From contig NZ_CP112932.1 of assembly GCF_034366785.1 (NCBI RefSeq), positions 682,001 to 746,000 of the forward strand: 64,000 nucleotides of DNA, read 5' to 3'. Positions 8,532 through 17,552 of the stretch are shown piece after piece (the first letter of the stretch is position 1; each line of letters opens with the position of its first letter). The notes under the pieces were generated by a model that made no database searches, was not told the origin of the DNA, and saw only the letters and a program-made list of their open reading frames with translations. Source of the DNA: Candidatus Trichorickettsia mobilis. GTDB lineage: Bacteria > Pseudomonadota > Alphaproteobacteria > Rickettsiales > Rickettsiaceae. The translations under genes were made by a program, and so were the position numbers.

Positions 8532-9446
8532 CTAAGCAGAATCTGCATCCATCAGTAAGCTTAATATAATTGAGTCAAGTAATACGGCATCGATAAGATG
8601 TACGCAGTATATATTATCATTAAGAGCGTTAATTGCCGTTTGTAGCAAGTTTCGTATCTCTGGGTCATGTGTATCATCCAGTAAAATATTTTGTAGTACC
8701 TGAGTATCTTTAACTTTTAAGTTTTTATCCCCTAATATTGCTGTGGTCAAAGGTAAGATCAAATGACCTGCATTTAAGGTAGCAGCAATGGCAGCAACAG
8801 TGAGATTAACATCAAGTAAAGTAGTGCAACCATTTTGGTCATTAGCTATTGGGGAAATTACCGGAATAATATCACGATCTTCAAAACTAAGGAGCAATTC
8901 AGGGTTAATCGTTACCGGTTCACCAATAAATTCTATATTAATTATATCATTATTGCTTGTGGGTTGTTTGTAAATAAATCTTGATTTTCTAGCTTGAATA
9001 AAATTGCAATCTTTGCCGGAAATACCAATAGCATGACATCCTACTTTACATAATTTAGACACTATTAACTTGCTAATATAACCGGATAAGACCATTTCAA
9101 TTATTTGAGCACTTTTGTGATCTATTATTTTTAGACTATTAATAAATTTTTCATCAAATTCACAGTCTTTAAGTGTATTCCCAATGAGATCGGCGTGATC
9201 ATGAACAATACAAATTCTTGCATTACATAAGTTTATTAATCGTATGTTTTCAACAAAATTGGTTAATAGAAGATCATTAGTTATTATTATTGATGGTAGT
9301 TTAATTACTATTACCTGATCTTTAATCTCACTACTGCATAAGATAATATCTTTTATCATGTCGCTAGTAGTAAAATCAGCAATGTTTTTAGCTTTTTTTT
9401 GTTTATGATCTGATGCGTTCCAAACTAAACTGCAATTCTTTTGCAC
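8532..9446 (-). CDS. ArgB-like amino-acid-kinase-fold protein, catalytic glycine motifs lost
   Basis: A 304-residue protein resembling N-acetylglutamate kinase along most of its length: KFINSLKIIDHKSAQIIEMVLSG (the family's ...RVTDEATVEIVEMVLAG), GISGKDCNF, and DVNLTVAAIAATLNAGHLILP. The residues that bind phosphate in active ArgB are changed: the N-terminal KYGG is KLPS, and the HGGG of VVHGGGP is HDHA. It is probably not a working kinase. No other arginine-synthesis gene is present here. It overlaps the 3' end of engB by 44 bases if it starts at 9446; an internal start at MIKDIIL (9359) would remove the overlap. The yidC-engB-argB-like arrangement is familiar from rickettsiae, where the gene is usually annotated as acetylglutamate kinase. 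Confidence 0.8.
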   Translation of the reverse strand: MQKNCSLVWNASDHKQKKAKNIADFTTSDMIKDIILCSSEIKDQVIVIKLPSIIITNDLLLTNFVENIRLINLCNARICIVHDHADLIGNTLKDCEFDEKFINSLKIIDHKSAQIIEMVLSGYISKLIVSKLCKVGCHAIGISGKDCNFIQARKSRFIYKQPTSNNDIINIEFIGEPVTINPELLLSFEDRDIIPVISPIANDQNGCTTLLDVNLTVAAIAATLNAGHLILPLTTAILGDKNLKVKDTQVLQNILLDDTHDPEIRNLLQTAINALNDNIYCVHLIDAVLLDSIILSLLMDADSA

Positions 9447-9990
9447 CTTCTCTGCTCCTGCTACTTGTCGTAATTAGATTACATGAGTAGCCTAAACTTG
9501 CAAGCAGATTTTTACTAGAATTCAATAACTCTGTTTTATCTGAAATTTTATCTATCTTAGTAAATACTATCTGAAAATGCCTGTTATATGAGCTCAGTAA
9601 GCTTAATATTTCTAGATCATGAGACTTAATGTTACGTCGCGCATCAATTAGTACATTAATTAATTTTAAATTATAACGATTTTTTAGGTAATAAAGAATA
9701 AGTTTTTCCCATTCTTGATGTTTATAATCTGGAACATCAGCAAAACCATATCCTGGCAGATCAGCTAAAATAATCTTGTTGGCTACCGTAAAAAAATTAA
9801 TTTGTTGAGTTCGACCAGGAGTTTTAGATACTTTTGCTAAATTATGATGATTACATACAGCATTAATTAAACTTGACTTACCAACATTAGATTTACCAAT
9901 AAAAGCCACTTCTGGCAAAAAATATTGAGGAATTCTGTCAATTTCGGCAGCACCTGCGGTAAACACAGCCTGCCCACTGAATATAGTCAT
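9403..9990 (-). CDS. engB: Ribosome-biogenesis GTP-binding protein EngB/YsxC/YihA
   Basis: A 195-residue essential GTPase that assists large ribosomal subunit assembly. All five G motifs are visible: GKSNVGKSS (about 32-40), TPGRTQ (G2), DLPGYG (G3), TKID (G4) and TSS (G5). Length is normal. It lies 21 bases after yidC in the same operon and overlaps the start of the ArgB-like gene. Confidence 0.95.
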   Translation of the reverse strand: MTIFSGQAVFTAGAAEIDRIPQYFLPEVAFIGKSNVGKSSLINAVCNHHNLAKVSKTPGRTQQINFFTVANKIILADLPGYGFADVPDYKHQEWEKLILYYLKNRYNLKLINVLIDARRNIKSHDLEILSLLSSYNRHFQIVFTKIDKISDKTELLNSSKNLLASLGYSCNLITTSSRSREGAKELQFSLERIRS

Positions 9991-10011
9991 TGAACATCCT
10001 CAAATATTCCG

Positions 10012-11703
10012 CTAGTTACTGTTTTTATCCAATTTATTGATGTAGTATTGTTGGATAATAGATAAAATATTATTCCATGACCAATAAATTAATAAACCAG
10101 CGGGAAAACTACTAAACATCACTAAAAAAATCAGTGGCATAAATCTCATTACCTGAGCCTGAGTAGGGTCTGCAGGTTCTGGACTCATCCTTTGTTGTAA
10201 GAACATAGTTAGCGCCATAAAGATTGGCCAAGCACCAATTAATAAGAAGCTTGGTGGCGTAAAAGATAATAGGCCAAATAAATTAAAAATAGAAGTAGGA
10301 TCTGGAGCGGACAAGTCTTTAATCCAACCAAAGAACGGTGCATGACGCATTTCAATGGTTACATATAATACTTTGTAGATGGAAAAAAATACTGGAATTT
10401 GTACGAATAACGGTAAGCACCCTGATAGTGGGCTTGCTTTTTCTCTTTTATATAATTCCATAATTTCTTTATTTAATCGCATTTTATCATCATTATATAA
10501 GGCTCTAATGCGCTCAATCTCAGGCTGTAATTTTTTGATCTTTTTCATTGAACGATAAGATTTATTAGCTAAAGAAAACATCAACAACTTAATAATTACT
10601 GTTACTATTAAGATACTTACTCCAAAATTACCGACATAATTGTAAAAAAAGCTCATAGCATTAAATACCGGCTTGGTTAAGATGTAAAACCAACCGAAAT
10701 CAATGGCTCGATCAAAAAGCTTGATGTTGTATTGTTGTTCATATTTATCTAGTAAATCAACTTTCTTGGCTCCGGCAAATAATCGATGAGTTACTGTCGA
10801 TATATTCCCTGGTTCAATAGGTTGTGAGGGCGACATAAAATCTACTTGAAATTTTTCAAACCCGGTTTTTATAGCGTAATTTAAGTTTGAGCTATATTGA
10901 TGACCAGCGTCTGGAATGAATGCGGTCAGCCAATATTTATCGGTAATGCCAAGCCAATTAATTGAGGTCATGGAAAATTTATGAAGCTTCTTATCCTTGA
11001 TGTCTTCGTAGGAATATTCTTGCAACTCGCCATTGATACTGCCAATTAATCCCTGATGTAAGATGTTTATAGCCTTTTCTTTATTAGTGTAGTTACGGTT
11101 AATTAACCCATAATATTGGATTGCAATTTTTTGGTTACTATTATTGGTGGTAGTTTGTTTTATGGTAAATAAGTAATCATTATCCATACTAATATTAACA
11201 AGAAATTCGACCCCCTCAGGATTGATCCAGGTCAAATTTACAGCTTGTGTCGGCGTTAGTTCCTTATTATCCGTTTGCCATTGCGTACTACTATTCGGTA
11301 AATTAGTGACATCAGTACTAAACCAACCTACTTCCACAAAAAAAGCATCTTCTGACGCAGATGGAGATAATAATTCCACTGGTTTGCTGTTCTGAGTAAG
11401 ATCATGCTTGTATTTCGACAATGTTAAATCATCAAACCTAAGTCCTTTTAAATTAATAGAACCAGACAATGAAGGTGATGTAATCTGCACTCGAAGATTT
11501 TCGGTAGTTGCAATAGCTTCAGCCCTGGTATTAGTTGTTGCAATAGCAGTAGTTTGTTTCTGCAGTTCTAATTGCTGGTTATAGGCTTTATGTGAAGCAG
11601 TCAATTTTTCAAGTTTAGGTTTTTCATAAAAATGTTGCCACCCAAAGATAATCCCCACAGAAAGAACTATAGCAGCAATTAAATTAGTAATATTATGATT
11701 CAT
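10012..11703 (-). CDS. yidC: Membrane protein insertase YidC
   Basis: Inner-membrane insertase and chaperone of 563 residues that places membrane proteins into the lipid bilayer with or without Sec. An N-terminal anchor ([15 protein letters not shown]) is followed by a large periplasmic beta domain (about 60-335). The conserved 60KD_IMP core with further helices comes last, including the cytoplasmic loop [20 protein letters not shown] and the end region [21 protein letters not shown]. It is the first gene of the operon with engB. Confidence 0.96.
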   Translation of the reverse strand: MNHNITNLIAAIVLSVGIIFGWQHFYEKPKLEKLTASHKAYNQQLELQKQTTAIATTNTRAEAIATTENLRVQITSPSLSGSINLKGLRFDDLTLSKYKHDLTQNSKPVELLSPSASEDAFFVEVGWFSTDVTNLPNSSTQWQTDNKELTPTQAVNLTWINPEGVEFLVNISMDNDYLFTIKQTTTNNSNQKIAIQYYGLINRNYTNKEKAINILHQGLIGSINGELQEYSYEDIKDKKLHKFSMTSINWLGITDKYWLTAFIPDAGHQYSSNLNYAIKTGFEKFQVDFMSPSQPIEPGNISTVTHRLFAGAKKVDLLDKYEQQYNIKLFDRAIDFGWFYILTKPVFNAMSFFYNYVGNFGVSILIVTVIIKLLMFSLANKSYRSMKKIKKLQPEIERIRALYNDDKMRLNKEIMELYKREKASPLSGCLPLFVQIPVFFSIYKVLYVTIEMRHAPFFGWIKDLSAPDPTSIFNLFGLLSFTPPSFLLIGAWPIFMALTMFLQQRMSPEPADPTQAQVMRFMPLIFLVMFSSFPAGLLIYWSWNNILSIIQQYYINKLDKNSN

Positions 11704-11839
11704 TTTATGATTTTTTTAAGATTCAGTTGAGGTTTTATAGGATTTGGATAAAATAATCAAGAATTACAAACGTTAATTTGGGATATATAATCTAAGAATC
11801 TTCAAATCCATCTGTTTCTAGAACCAATGAGTATCATCA

Positions 11840-13150
11840 ATGAAAGATTTATTAGCCGTACAAGAACATTATCAGGATTATCCTTATCCGCTTAGAGATC
11901 CAGAGGAAGAAACGCAGCGTCTTTTACATGTAACTGGTGAAGGGCTGCCAGAATTAAATCATCATTTGTATTGTGGTAAAGAAGATTTTAAGTCAGGATT
12001 CCGTGTTCTGATAGCCGGTGGCGGCACTGGCGATGCTTCTACCTTTCTTGGTGAACAATTAAAAAACACTAATGCTGAAATTATCTATCTGGATTTTAGT
12101 AAAGCGAGCATGGAAATAGCGCAAAAGCGTGCAGAAGTACGTGGCTTAAAAAATATCACCTGGATTCACGACAGCATTCTAAATATTCCAAAACTTGCAT
12201 TAGGTAAGTTTGACTTTATTAATTGTTCTGGAGTGCTCCATCATCTCGCATCTCCGGATGAAGGATTGAAAATATTAAGCGACTCCTTGTCAACGCGTGG
12301 CGGCATGCATCTAATGATTTATGCTAAATATGGGCGTGCTGGTGTTTATCAAATACAACATCTGATGAAATTGATTAATTCCGATGTTAGTAGTAGAGCA
12401 GAAGAAATAGAAAACTGTAAAGCTATAATTGAGATCCTACCAGATACTAATTGGTATGCAAAGTCGCAAGATTTTATAGCTGATCATATATTATTTGGTG
12501 ATATTGGGTTATATGATATGTTTTTGCATAAGCAGGATCGAGCTTATTCAATTCCTGAGATGTATGAGTTTGTTAACGCAGCTGGTTTACATTTTGTAGA
12601 TTTTGCATCACCAAAACAGCGGTTAAAATTAGAAATAGAGCAGTACATAAAAGATGCTGAGTTGCTGCTTCAAATTAAACAACTAGATATTCACACTCAA
12701 CAAGCAATTAGCGAATTAATTGTAGGAACGGTAGTAAAACACGATTTTTATGTATCTAAAAATCAGAATACTGTTGCAGATTTAGCGTGCTTGAATAACA
12801 TACCATATTTTTATCCAGAAACTGATTTAGTAAAACAGGTTTATAATTTTATTGATAGCGGTCAAGTGCTTATAGGCCAAGAGATCAAGTTCAAATTAAA
12901 TTGTCGCTATATACAAGATGTAGATATTACTATTCATGTTTCTAAATACACCAAGTATATATTTAAAAACATGATTGAAGGTTCAAAAAGCTTGCAAGAA
13001 ATTTTTGATGCTATAAGAAAAGAGTTTAAATGGGATATATTAGATGCAGTATTAATTAATGAATGTAAAATTATATTTACTCAGTTTTTTAAGGTTGGAA
13101 TTTTATTTCTTCGTGATAAATCAATAGCAGAATTTAAAGAGTGTATTTAG
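11840..13150 (+). CDS. SAM-dependent methyltransferase, tandem paralogue 1 (rickettsial PKMT-like)
   Basis: A 436-residue class I methyltransferase. A short N-terminal segment (HYQDYPYPLRDPEEE) precedes the SAM-binding core: motif I VLIAGGGTGDAST (56-68), the acidic post-I strand IIYLDFSKASMEIAQ, and GVLHHLASPDEG after motif IV. A long middle and C-terminal region (about 200-436) lacks a recognised catalytic motif and may bind the substrate. The layout resembles the rickettsial protein-lysine methyltransferases that modify OmpB, and a Sca-like autotransporter gene exists in this window; the substrate assignment is inference. The next gene is a close paralogue whose catalytic core is nearly identical. 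Confidence 0.75.
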   Translation: MKDLLAVQEHYQDYPYPLRDPEEETQRLLHVTGEGLPELNHHLYCGKEDFKSGFRVLIAGGGTGDASTFLGEQLKNTNAEIIYLDFSKASMEIAQKRAEVRGLKNITWIHDSILNIPKLALGKFDFINCSGVLHHLASPDEGLKILSDSLSTRGGMHLMIYAKYGRAGVYQIQHLMKLINSDVSSRAEEIENCKAIIEILPDTNWYAKSQDFIADHILFGDIGLYDMFLHKQDRAYSIPEMYEFVNAAGLHFVDFASPKQRLKLEIEQYIKDAELLLQIKQLDIHTQQAISELIVGTVVKHDFYVSKNQNTVADLACLNNIPYFYPETDLVKQVYNFIDSGQVLIGQEIKFKLNCRYIQDVDITIHVSKYTKYIFKNMIEGSKSLQEIFDAIRKEFKWDILDAVLINECKIIFTQFFKVGILFLRDKSIAEFKECI

Positions 13151-13187
13151 TGATTCGATATAGTTTTTTGATTTATAGGTAACCCGA

Positions 13188-14507
13188 ATGAAAGATTTAT
13201 TGGTGGTACAAGAACAATATCAGGAATATCCATATCCGTTAAGATATCCTGAAGATGAAAATAAGAGGTTGATTTCAACAATTGGTGATTGTTTAGCAGC
13301 ATTAAACCATTATTTATATTGTGGTAAGGAAGATTTTAAGTCAGGATTTCGTGTTCTGGTAGCCGGTGGCGGTACTGGCGACGCTTCAACCTTTCTTGGT
13401 GAACAATTAAAAAACACTAACGCTGAAATTATCTATCTGGATTTTAGTAAAGCGAGCATGGAAATAGCGCAAAAGCGTGCAGAAGTACGTGGCTTAAAAA
13501 ATATCACCTGGATTCATGATAGCATACTAAATATTCCAAAACTTGCATTAGGTAAGTTTGACTTTATTAATTGTTGTGGAGTGCTTCATCATCTCGCATC
13601 TCCGGATGAAGGATTGAAAATATTAAACGATTCCTTGTCAATGCGTGGCGGCATGCATCTGATGATTTATGCTAAATATGGACGTGAAGGAGTGTATCAG
13701 ATACAGAATTTAATGCGTCTAATAAATTCAAATGTTCATAACAAAACACAAGAAATAATAAATTGCAAAGCTCTTCTTGGTTCTTTGCCTGACACTAACT
13801 GGTTTAAAAAGAGTAAAGAATTATATCATGATCATGCAGAGGATGGTGGATTGTATGATCTACTTTTACATAAGCAGGATCGTGCTTATTCAATTCCTGA
13901 AATGTATGAGTTTGTTAACAATGCTGGTCTACATTTTGTAGAATTTAGTATGTTAGAAAGTTTGTTGTTATTGGAATCAAAAAATTATATACGGAACTCT
14001 GAGCTATTGCTTAAGGTTAAAAATAAGGATGTTATTAATCAACAAGCAATTTATGAACTAATTACAGGCAAGATCACTAAGCATGAATTTTTTGTATCTA
14101 TAAAACAGGAAACAGTGGCCTCTATCGCTGATTTAGATAATATTCCTTATTTTTACTATAATACTTCTTATATTCCAAAGCATGCTTATGATTATATAGA
14201 AAATAATAAGTTGGTAGCTGGTATGAATGTAAATTTTAGTTTTAATATTGCCCAAAGGTGTAATATTAACTTATTACTTTGTATGTCAGAGTATACAAAA
14301 TATATATTCAAAAATATGATCGATGGTACAAAAAGTTTGCAGGAAATTTTTGATGCTATCAGACAAGAGTTAAATCGCGATCTTTCAGATGAATTATTAA
14401 TCAATGAAGCTAAAATAGCTCTGACTCCATTTTTTGAAGCAGGGATATTATTTCTTCGTCACAAATCAATCGCTCCATACATAGATTACGCGGCGGAAAA
14501 ATTATGA
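13188..14507 (+). CDS. SAM-dependent methyltransferase, tandem paralogue 2 (rickettsial PKMT-like)
   Basis: A 439-residue paralogue of the preceding gene, 37 bases downstream. Over about 129 residues around the SAM site (from YCGKEDF to VYQIQ) the two differ at only five positions, while the C-terminal halves are only about half identical by eye. The tail again has YIFKNMIDGTKSLQEIFDAI, shared with paralogue 1. The stop overlaps the start of the carboxypeptidase gene by four bases (ATGA), so the three genes are probably co-transcribed. Function as for paralogue 1; divergence of the C-terminal region could mean different substrates or sites. Confidence 0.75.
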   Translation: MKDLLVVQEQYQEYPYPLRYPEDENKRLISTIGDCLAALNHYLYCGKEDFKSGFRVLVAGGGTGDASTFLGEQLKNTNAEIIYLDFSKASMEIAQKRAEVRGLKNITWIHDSILNIPKLALGKFDFINCCGVLHHLASPDEGLKILNDSLSMRGGMHLMIYAKYGREGVYQIQNLMRLINSNVHNKTQEIINCKALLGSLPDTNWFKKSKELYHDHAEDGGLYDLLLHKQDRAYSIPEMYEFVNNAGLHFVEFSMLESLLLLESKNYIRNSELLLKVKNKDVINQQAIYELITGKITKHEFFVSIKQETVASIADLDNIPYFYYNTSYIPKHAYDYIENNKLVAGMNVNFSFNIAQRCNINLLLCMSEYTKYIFKNMIDGTKSLQEIFDAIRQELNRDLSDELLINEAKIALTPFFEAGILFLRHKSIAPYIDYAAEKL

Positions 14508-16009
14508 GTTCATCAAATTTAATTAATAATTACCTACAATTAACCAGTCGTTTTGAGCAAATTGGGCATTTGAACAATTTGCTTGGTATTATTCATTGGG
14601 ATTATTCAGTTAATTTACCAAAAAAATCTGCAGCTAGTAGACAGCAAGAGATTACCACTCTTTCTTCTGTAATTCATAAGCTGCTAACTTGTGAGACTAC
14701 AGTAAATTTAATTACGGCAGCAGAGCAAGATACTGCGGTTCTGGATATCTGGCAACAGGCAAATTTTAGAGAGATGAAGCGTCAATTTTTACATGCAAGT
14801 TGTGTTAGCGAGGAATTACAAGCACGTCACTGTCATACTGTAACTAATTGTGAGTTTGTCTGGCGAGAAGCACGGCAAAATAATGATTTTAATTTATTAA
14901 GGCCGCATTTACAGCAAGTAGTAGATGTAACCAAAGAAATAGCAGAAATCAAAGCAGAATATTTTAATATGCCAAAATATGATGTGTTAATTGATAGTTA
15001 TGATCCAGATAGTAGTAGTGCAGAGATAAAGTCAGTATATGCTGTATTAAAACAACAATTGCCTAAGTTGTTAGAAAAAATTTTAGCGAAACAGCGGCAA
15101 GAAAAATTATTGCCGATTACTGAGCCTATGAGTGTGCCTGAACAAAAAATGCTGGGCAAGAAAATTATGGAAATTATGGGTTTTGATTTTACGCGTGGCA
15201 GGCTTGATGAATCTACTCACCCTTTTTGTGGTGGTACCGCTGATGATGTTAGATTAACTACCAGATATGAGGAAAACAATTTTTTATCTGGGTTATTAGG
15301 GGTGATTCATGAAACAGGTCACGGGCTGTATGAATTGAATTTACCGCTTGAATATCGCAATCAACCAGTAGGTAAAGCAAAAGGGATGGCGTTCCATGAG
15401 AGTCAATCATTGATTATGGAAATGCAGGCGGCAAAATCTAGAGAATTTACCGAGTTTTTAGCAAAGATTTTGCGCGATGAATTGGGATTACGTGGTACGG
15501 AATATTCAGGAACAAATATTTATCAGCTGCTGACTTTGGTAAAGCCGGATTTTATTAGAGTAGATGCTGATGAAGTTACCTATCCACTGCATGTAATAAT
15601 GCGATTTGAGTTAGAAGAAGCTTTTATTGAAGGTGATTTAACGGTAGATGATTTACCAATGTTATGGAATCAGAAAATGCAGGAATATCTAGGTATTATT
15701 CCAAGTTCATATCAAGAAGGATGTTTACAGGATATACATTGGCCATGGGGAGCTTTTGGCTATTTTCCATCATATACTAATGGCGCTATTATTGCTGCGC
15801 AACTAATGGCAAAAGCAAAAGAAGTATATCCTGATATTCCTAGTGCTTTACAAAAAGGTGATTTTAGCTCTTTGAATTTATTTTTGACGCAAAATTTAAG
15901 ACAATATGGTTCGTTGAAAACTTCAAAAGCTCTTTTGCAAGATGCTACCGGATACGATACTATTCAACCAGAGATATTTATGCAGTATTTAACTAATAAA
16001 TACTTATAA
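14504..16009 (+). CDS. Carboxypeptidase Taq (M32) metallopeptidase
   Basis: A 501-residue cytosolic metallocarboxypeptidase of family M32, the normal length. The zinc site HETGH is near residue 268 (GVIHETGHGLYE); other family signatures are HPFCGGTADDVRLTTRY before it and the DADEVTYPLHVIMRFELE segment after it. It trims C-terminal residues from peptides, which suits an organism that feeds on host-derived peptides. It is translationally coupled to the upstream methyltransferase gene. Confidence 0.95.
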   Translation: MSSSNLINNYLQLTSRFEQIGHLNNLLGIIHWDYSVNLPKKSAASRQQEITTLSSVIHKLLTCETTVNLITAAEQDTAVLDIWQQANFREMKRQFLHASCVSEELQARHCHTVTNCEFVWREARQNNDFNLLRPHLQQVVDVTKEIAEIKAEYFNMPKYDVLIDSYDPDSSSAEIKSVYAVLKQQLPKLLEKILAKQRQEKLLPITEPMSVPEQKMLGKKIMEIMGFDFTRGRLDESTHPFCGGTADDVRLTTRYEENNFLSGLLGVIHETGHGLYELNLPLEYRNQPVGKAKGMAFHESQSLIMEMQAAKSREFTEFLAKILRDELGLRGTEYSGTNIYQLLTLVKPDFIRVDADEVTYPLHVIMRFELEEAFIEGDLTVDDLPMLWNQKMQEYLGIIPSSYQEGCLQDIHWPWGAFGYFPSYTNGAIIAAQLMAKAKEVYPDIPSALQKGDFSSLNLFLTQNLRQYGSLKTSKALLQDATGYDTIQPEIFMQYLTNKYL

Positions 16010-16068
16010 CTCAATGATAGGTAGGCTTCTAGTTTGAGAGAGCGACAGCGCCAATCAGTATCAGTTTA

Positions 16069-16968
16069 ATGAGTATATCTATGCATGGTTGGTTAAATAT
16101 TTATAAGCCCTTGGGTATAAGTTCTGCAAAAATAGTCGCTATAATCAAGAGAGCTTTACGTGGTAGTAAAGTAGGTCATTGTGGTACTTTGGATGTGGAA
16201 GCTGAAGGGGTGTTGCCACTAGCAATAGGTGAGGCTACGAAACTCGTGCGAGTACTGGTTGATGCTAAAAAAACTTACGTTTTTACAATCAAGTTTGGTG
16301 CTAAAACTGATACAGCAGATGCCAGTGGACAAGTCATTGCAACTACCACTAACTTCCCAAATAAAGATCAATGTGTTGATGTATGTAATAAGTTTATTGG
16401 TTCTATCACGCAAGTTCCGCCAAAATTCTCGGCATTAAAAATTGGTGGAGTTAGGGCGTATACGTTAGCAAGACAAAATAGTCAATTTGAGATATTGCCG
16501 AGAACAATTCAAATTTATGCTTTAAAGTGTCTGGCAGTTAATGAGCAAGAAAATAGTGCTAGCTATCTAGCGCAATGTTCCAAAGGCACGTATATCAGGA
16601 CATTAGCAGAGGATATAGCTTTATCCTTGCAAAGTTTGGGTTTTGTGATAGAATTGCGCAGAACCCAGGTGGGACAGTTTTTTATTGACAACTCATTAAA
16701 CGTAGAAGAATTTATTGAATTATCGCCACTAGTTCTTCAAGATTTTCTTGAAACAAAAATGCTAAAGACTGAAGCAGTGCTGGACGACATCCCGGTATTG
16801 GAAGCTACGTTAGAGCAAGTAAAGCAAATCAAATTTGGCATCAAATGTATATTTGAGTATGGGTACGACCTTGAGTTATGTTGGGTTAGGCATCGAAATA
16901 TATTGGTAGCGATTGGTAGTTTAAACAATAATTGCTTTAAGTCTTCAAGGGTATTTAACTTAAATTAA
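16069..16968 (+). CDS. truB: tRNA pseudouridine-55 synthase
   Basis: Makes pseudouridine 55 in the T-loop of tRNAs. It has 299 residues, the catalytic aspartate Asp42 in [15 protein letters not shown], and the C-terminal [13 protein letters not shown] motif. An alternative start is the internal Met5 ([10 protein letters not shown]). It is followed after 18 bases by rpsO and then pnp, a classic ribosome/RNA-turnover order. Confidence 0.95.
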   Translation: MSISMHGWLNIYKPLGISSAKIVAIIKRALRGSKVGHCGTLDVEAEGVLPLAIGEATKLVRVLVDAKKTYVFTIKFGAKTDTADASGQVIATTTNFPNKDQCVDVCNKFIGSITQVPPKFSALKIGGVRAYTLARQNSQFEILPRTIQIYALKCLAVNEQENSASYLAQCSKGTYIRTLAEDIALSLQSLGFVIELRRTQVGQFFIDNSLNVEEFIELSPLVLQDFLETKMLKTEAVLDDIPVLEATLEQVKQIKFGIKCIFEYGYDLELCWVRHRNILVAIGSLNNNCFKSSRVFNLN

Positions 16969-16986
16969 TTAAAAGGAGAAAGTGTG

Positions 16987-17256
16987 ATGTCGATTACAGC
17001 GGAGATTAAACAATCTTTAATAAAAAAATATGCTACTAGTGAGAACGACACTGGTTCTGTTGAAGTACAGTGTGCTATTCTTACAGAAAGAATTAATAAT
17101 TTAACTTTGCATTTTAAGACCAATCACAAGGATTTTGCTTCAAAGCGTGGTTTGTTGATGTTAGTTGGTCGCAGGCGCAGACTATTAAATTATATTAAAA
17201 AACAGAGCTTGAGTAAGTATTTATCACTTATCAATGAGCTAGGGATCAGAAAATAG
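16987..17256 (+). CDS. rpsO: 30S ribosomal protein S15
   Basis: An 89-residue S15 that binds 16S rRNA early in 30S assembly. The sequence shows [16 protein letters not shown], the central [27 protein letters not shown]-type region, and the [11 protein letters not shown] basic patch. A GTG at 16984 precedes the ATG at 16987. The ATG gives the standard S15 N-terminus and correct spacing from AAGGAG at about 16973-16978. Confidence 0.97.
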   Translation: MSITAEIKQSLIKKYATSENDTGSVEVQCAILTERINNLTLHFKTNHKDFASKRGLLMLVGRRRRLLNYIKKQSLSKYLSLINELGIRK

Positions 17257-17257
17257 G

Positions 17258-17386
17258 TATACTCGGTGAAAATCTGCCGGATTGCGTTGTCGTCATTTAG
17301 AGATCTGCGGTGCTCACGTACTCAAGTGTACGCTGCGCTCCGAAGGCTCCAAGACTCCTAGCACTCCTTGATTTTGACCGAGTATA
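17258..17386. repeat. Palindromic element, family C (full copy)
   Basis: The ends TATACTCGGTGAAAATC (17258-17274) and 17370-17386 are inverted copies with one mismatch. It begins two bases after the rpsO stop codon. The interior includes GGATTGCGTTGTCGTCATTT and GCTCCGAAGGCTCCA. Partial copies occur at 21221-21237 and 54536-54575. It lies in the roughly 300-base gap before pnp; no gene is seen in that gap. Confidence 0.8.
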
Positions 17387-17552
17387 CTCTACTCAACTTC
17401 AATTGTTATTTCTGTGTAAAAGCAAGAATCAGTCAAGTTTGCTAGCATATTTAGCTATGCCGAGCCTTGAGCGTTTAATGGTGATTTAATGCCTGTAATT
17501 GAGCATTTTCATATATCGCTAAAAAAATAATATTTTTAAGGAATAAAAAATA

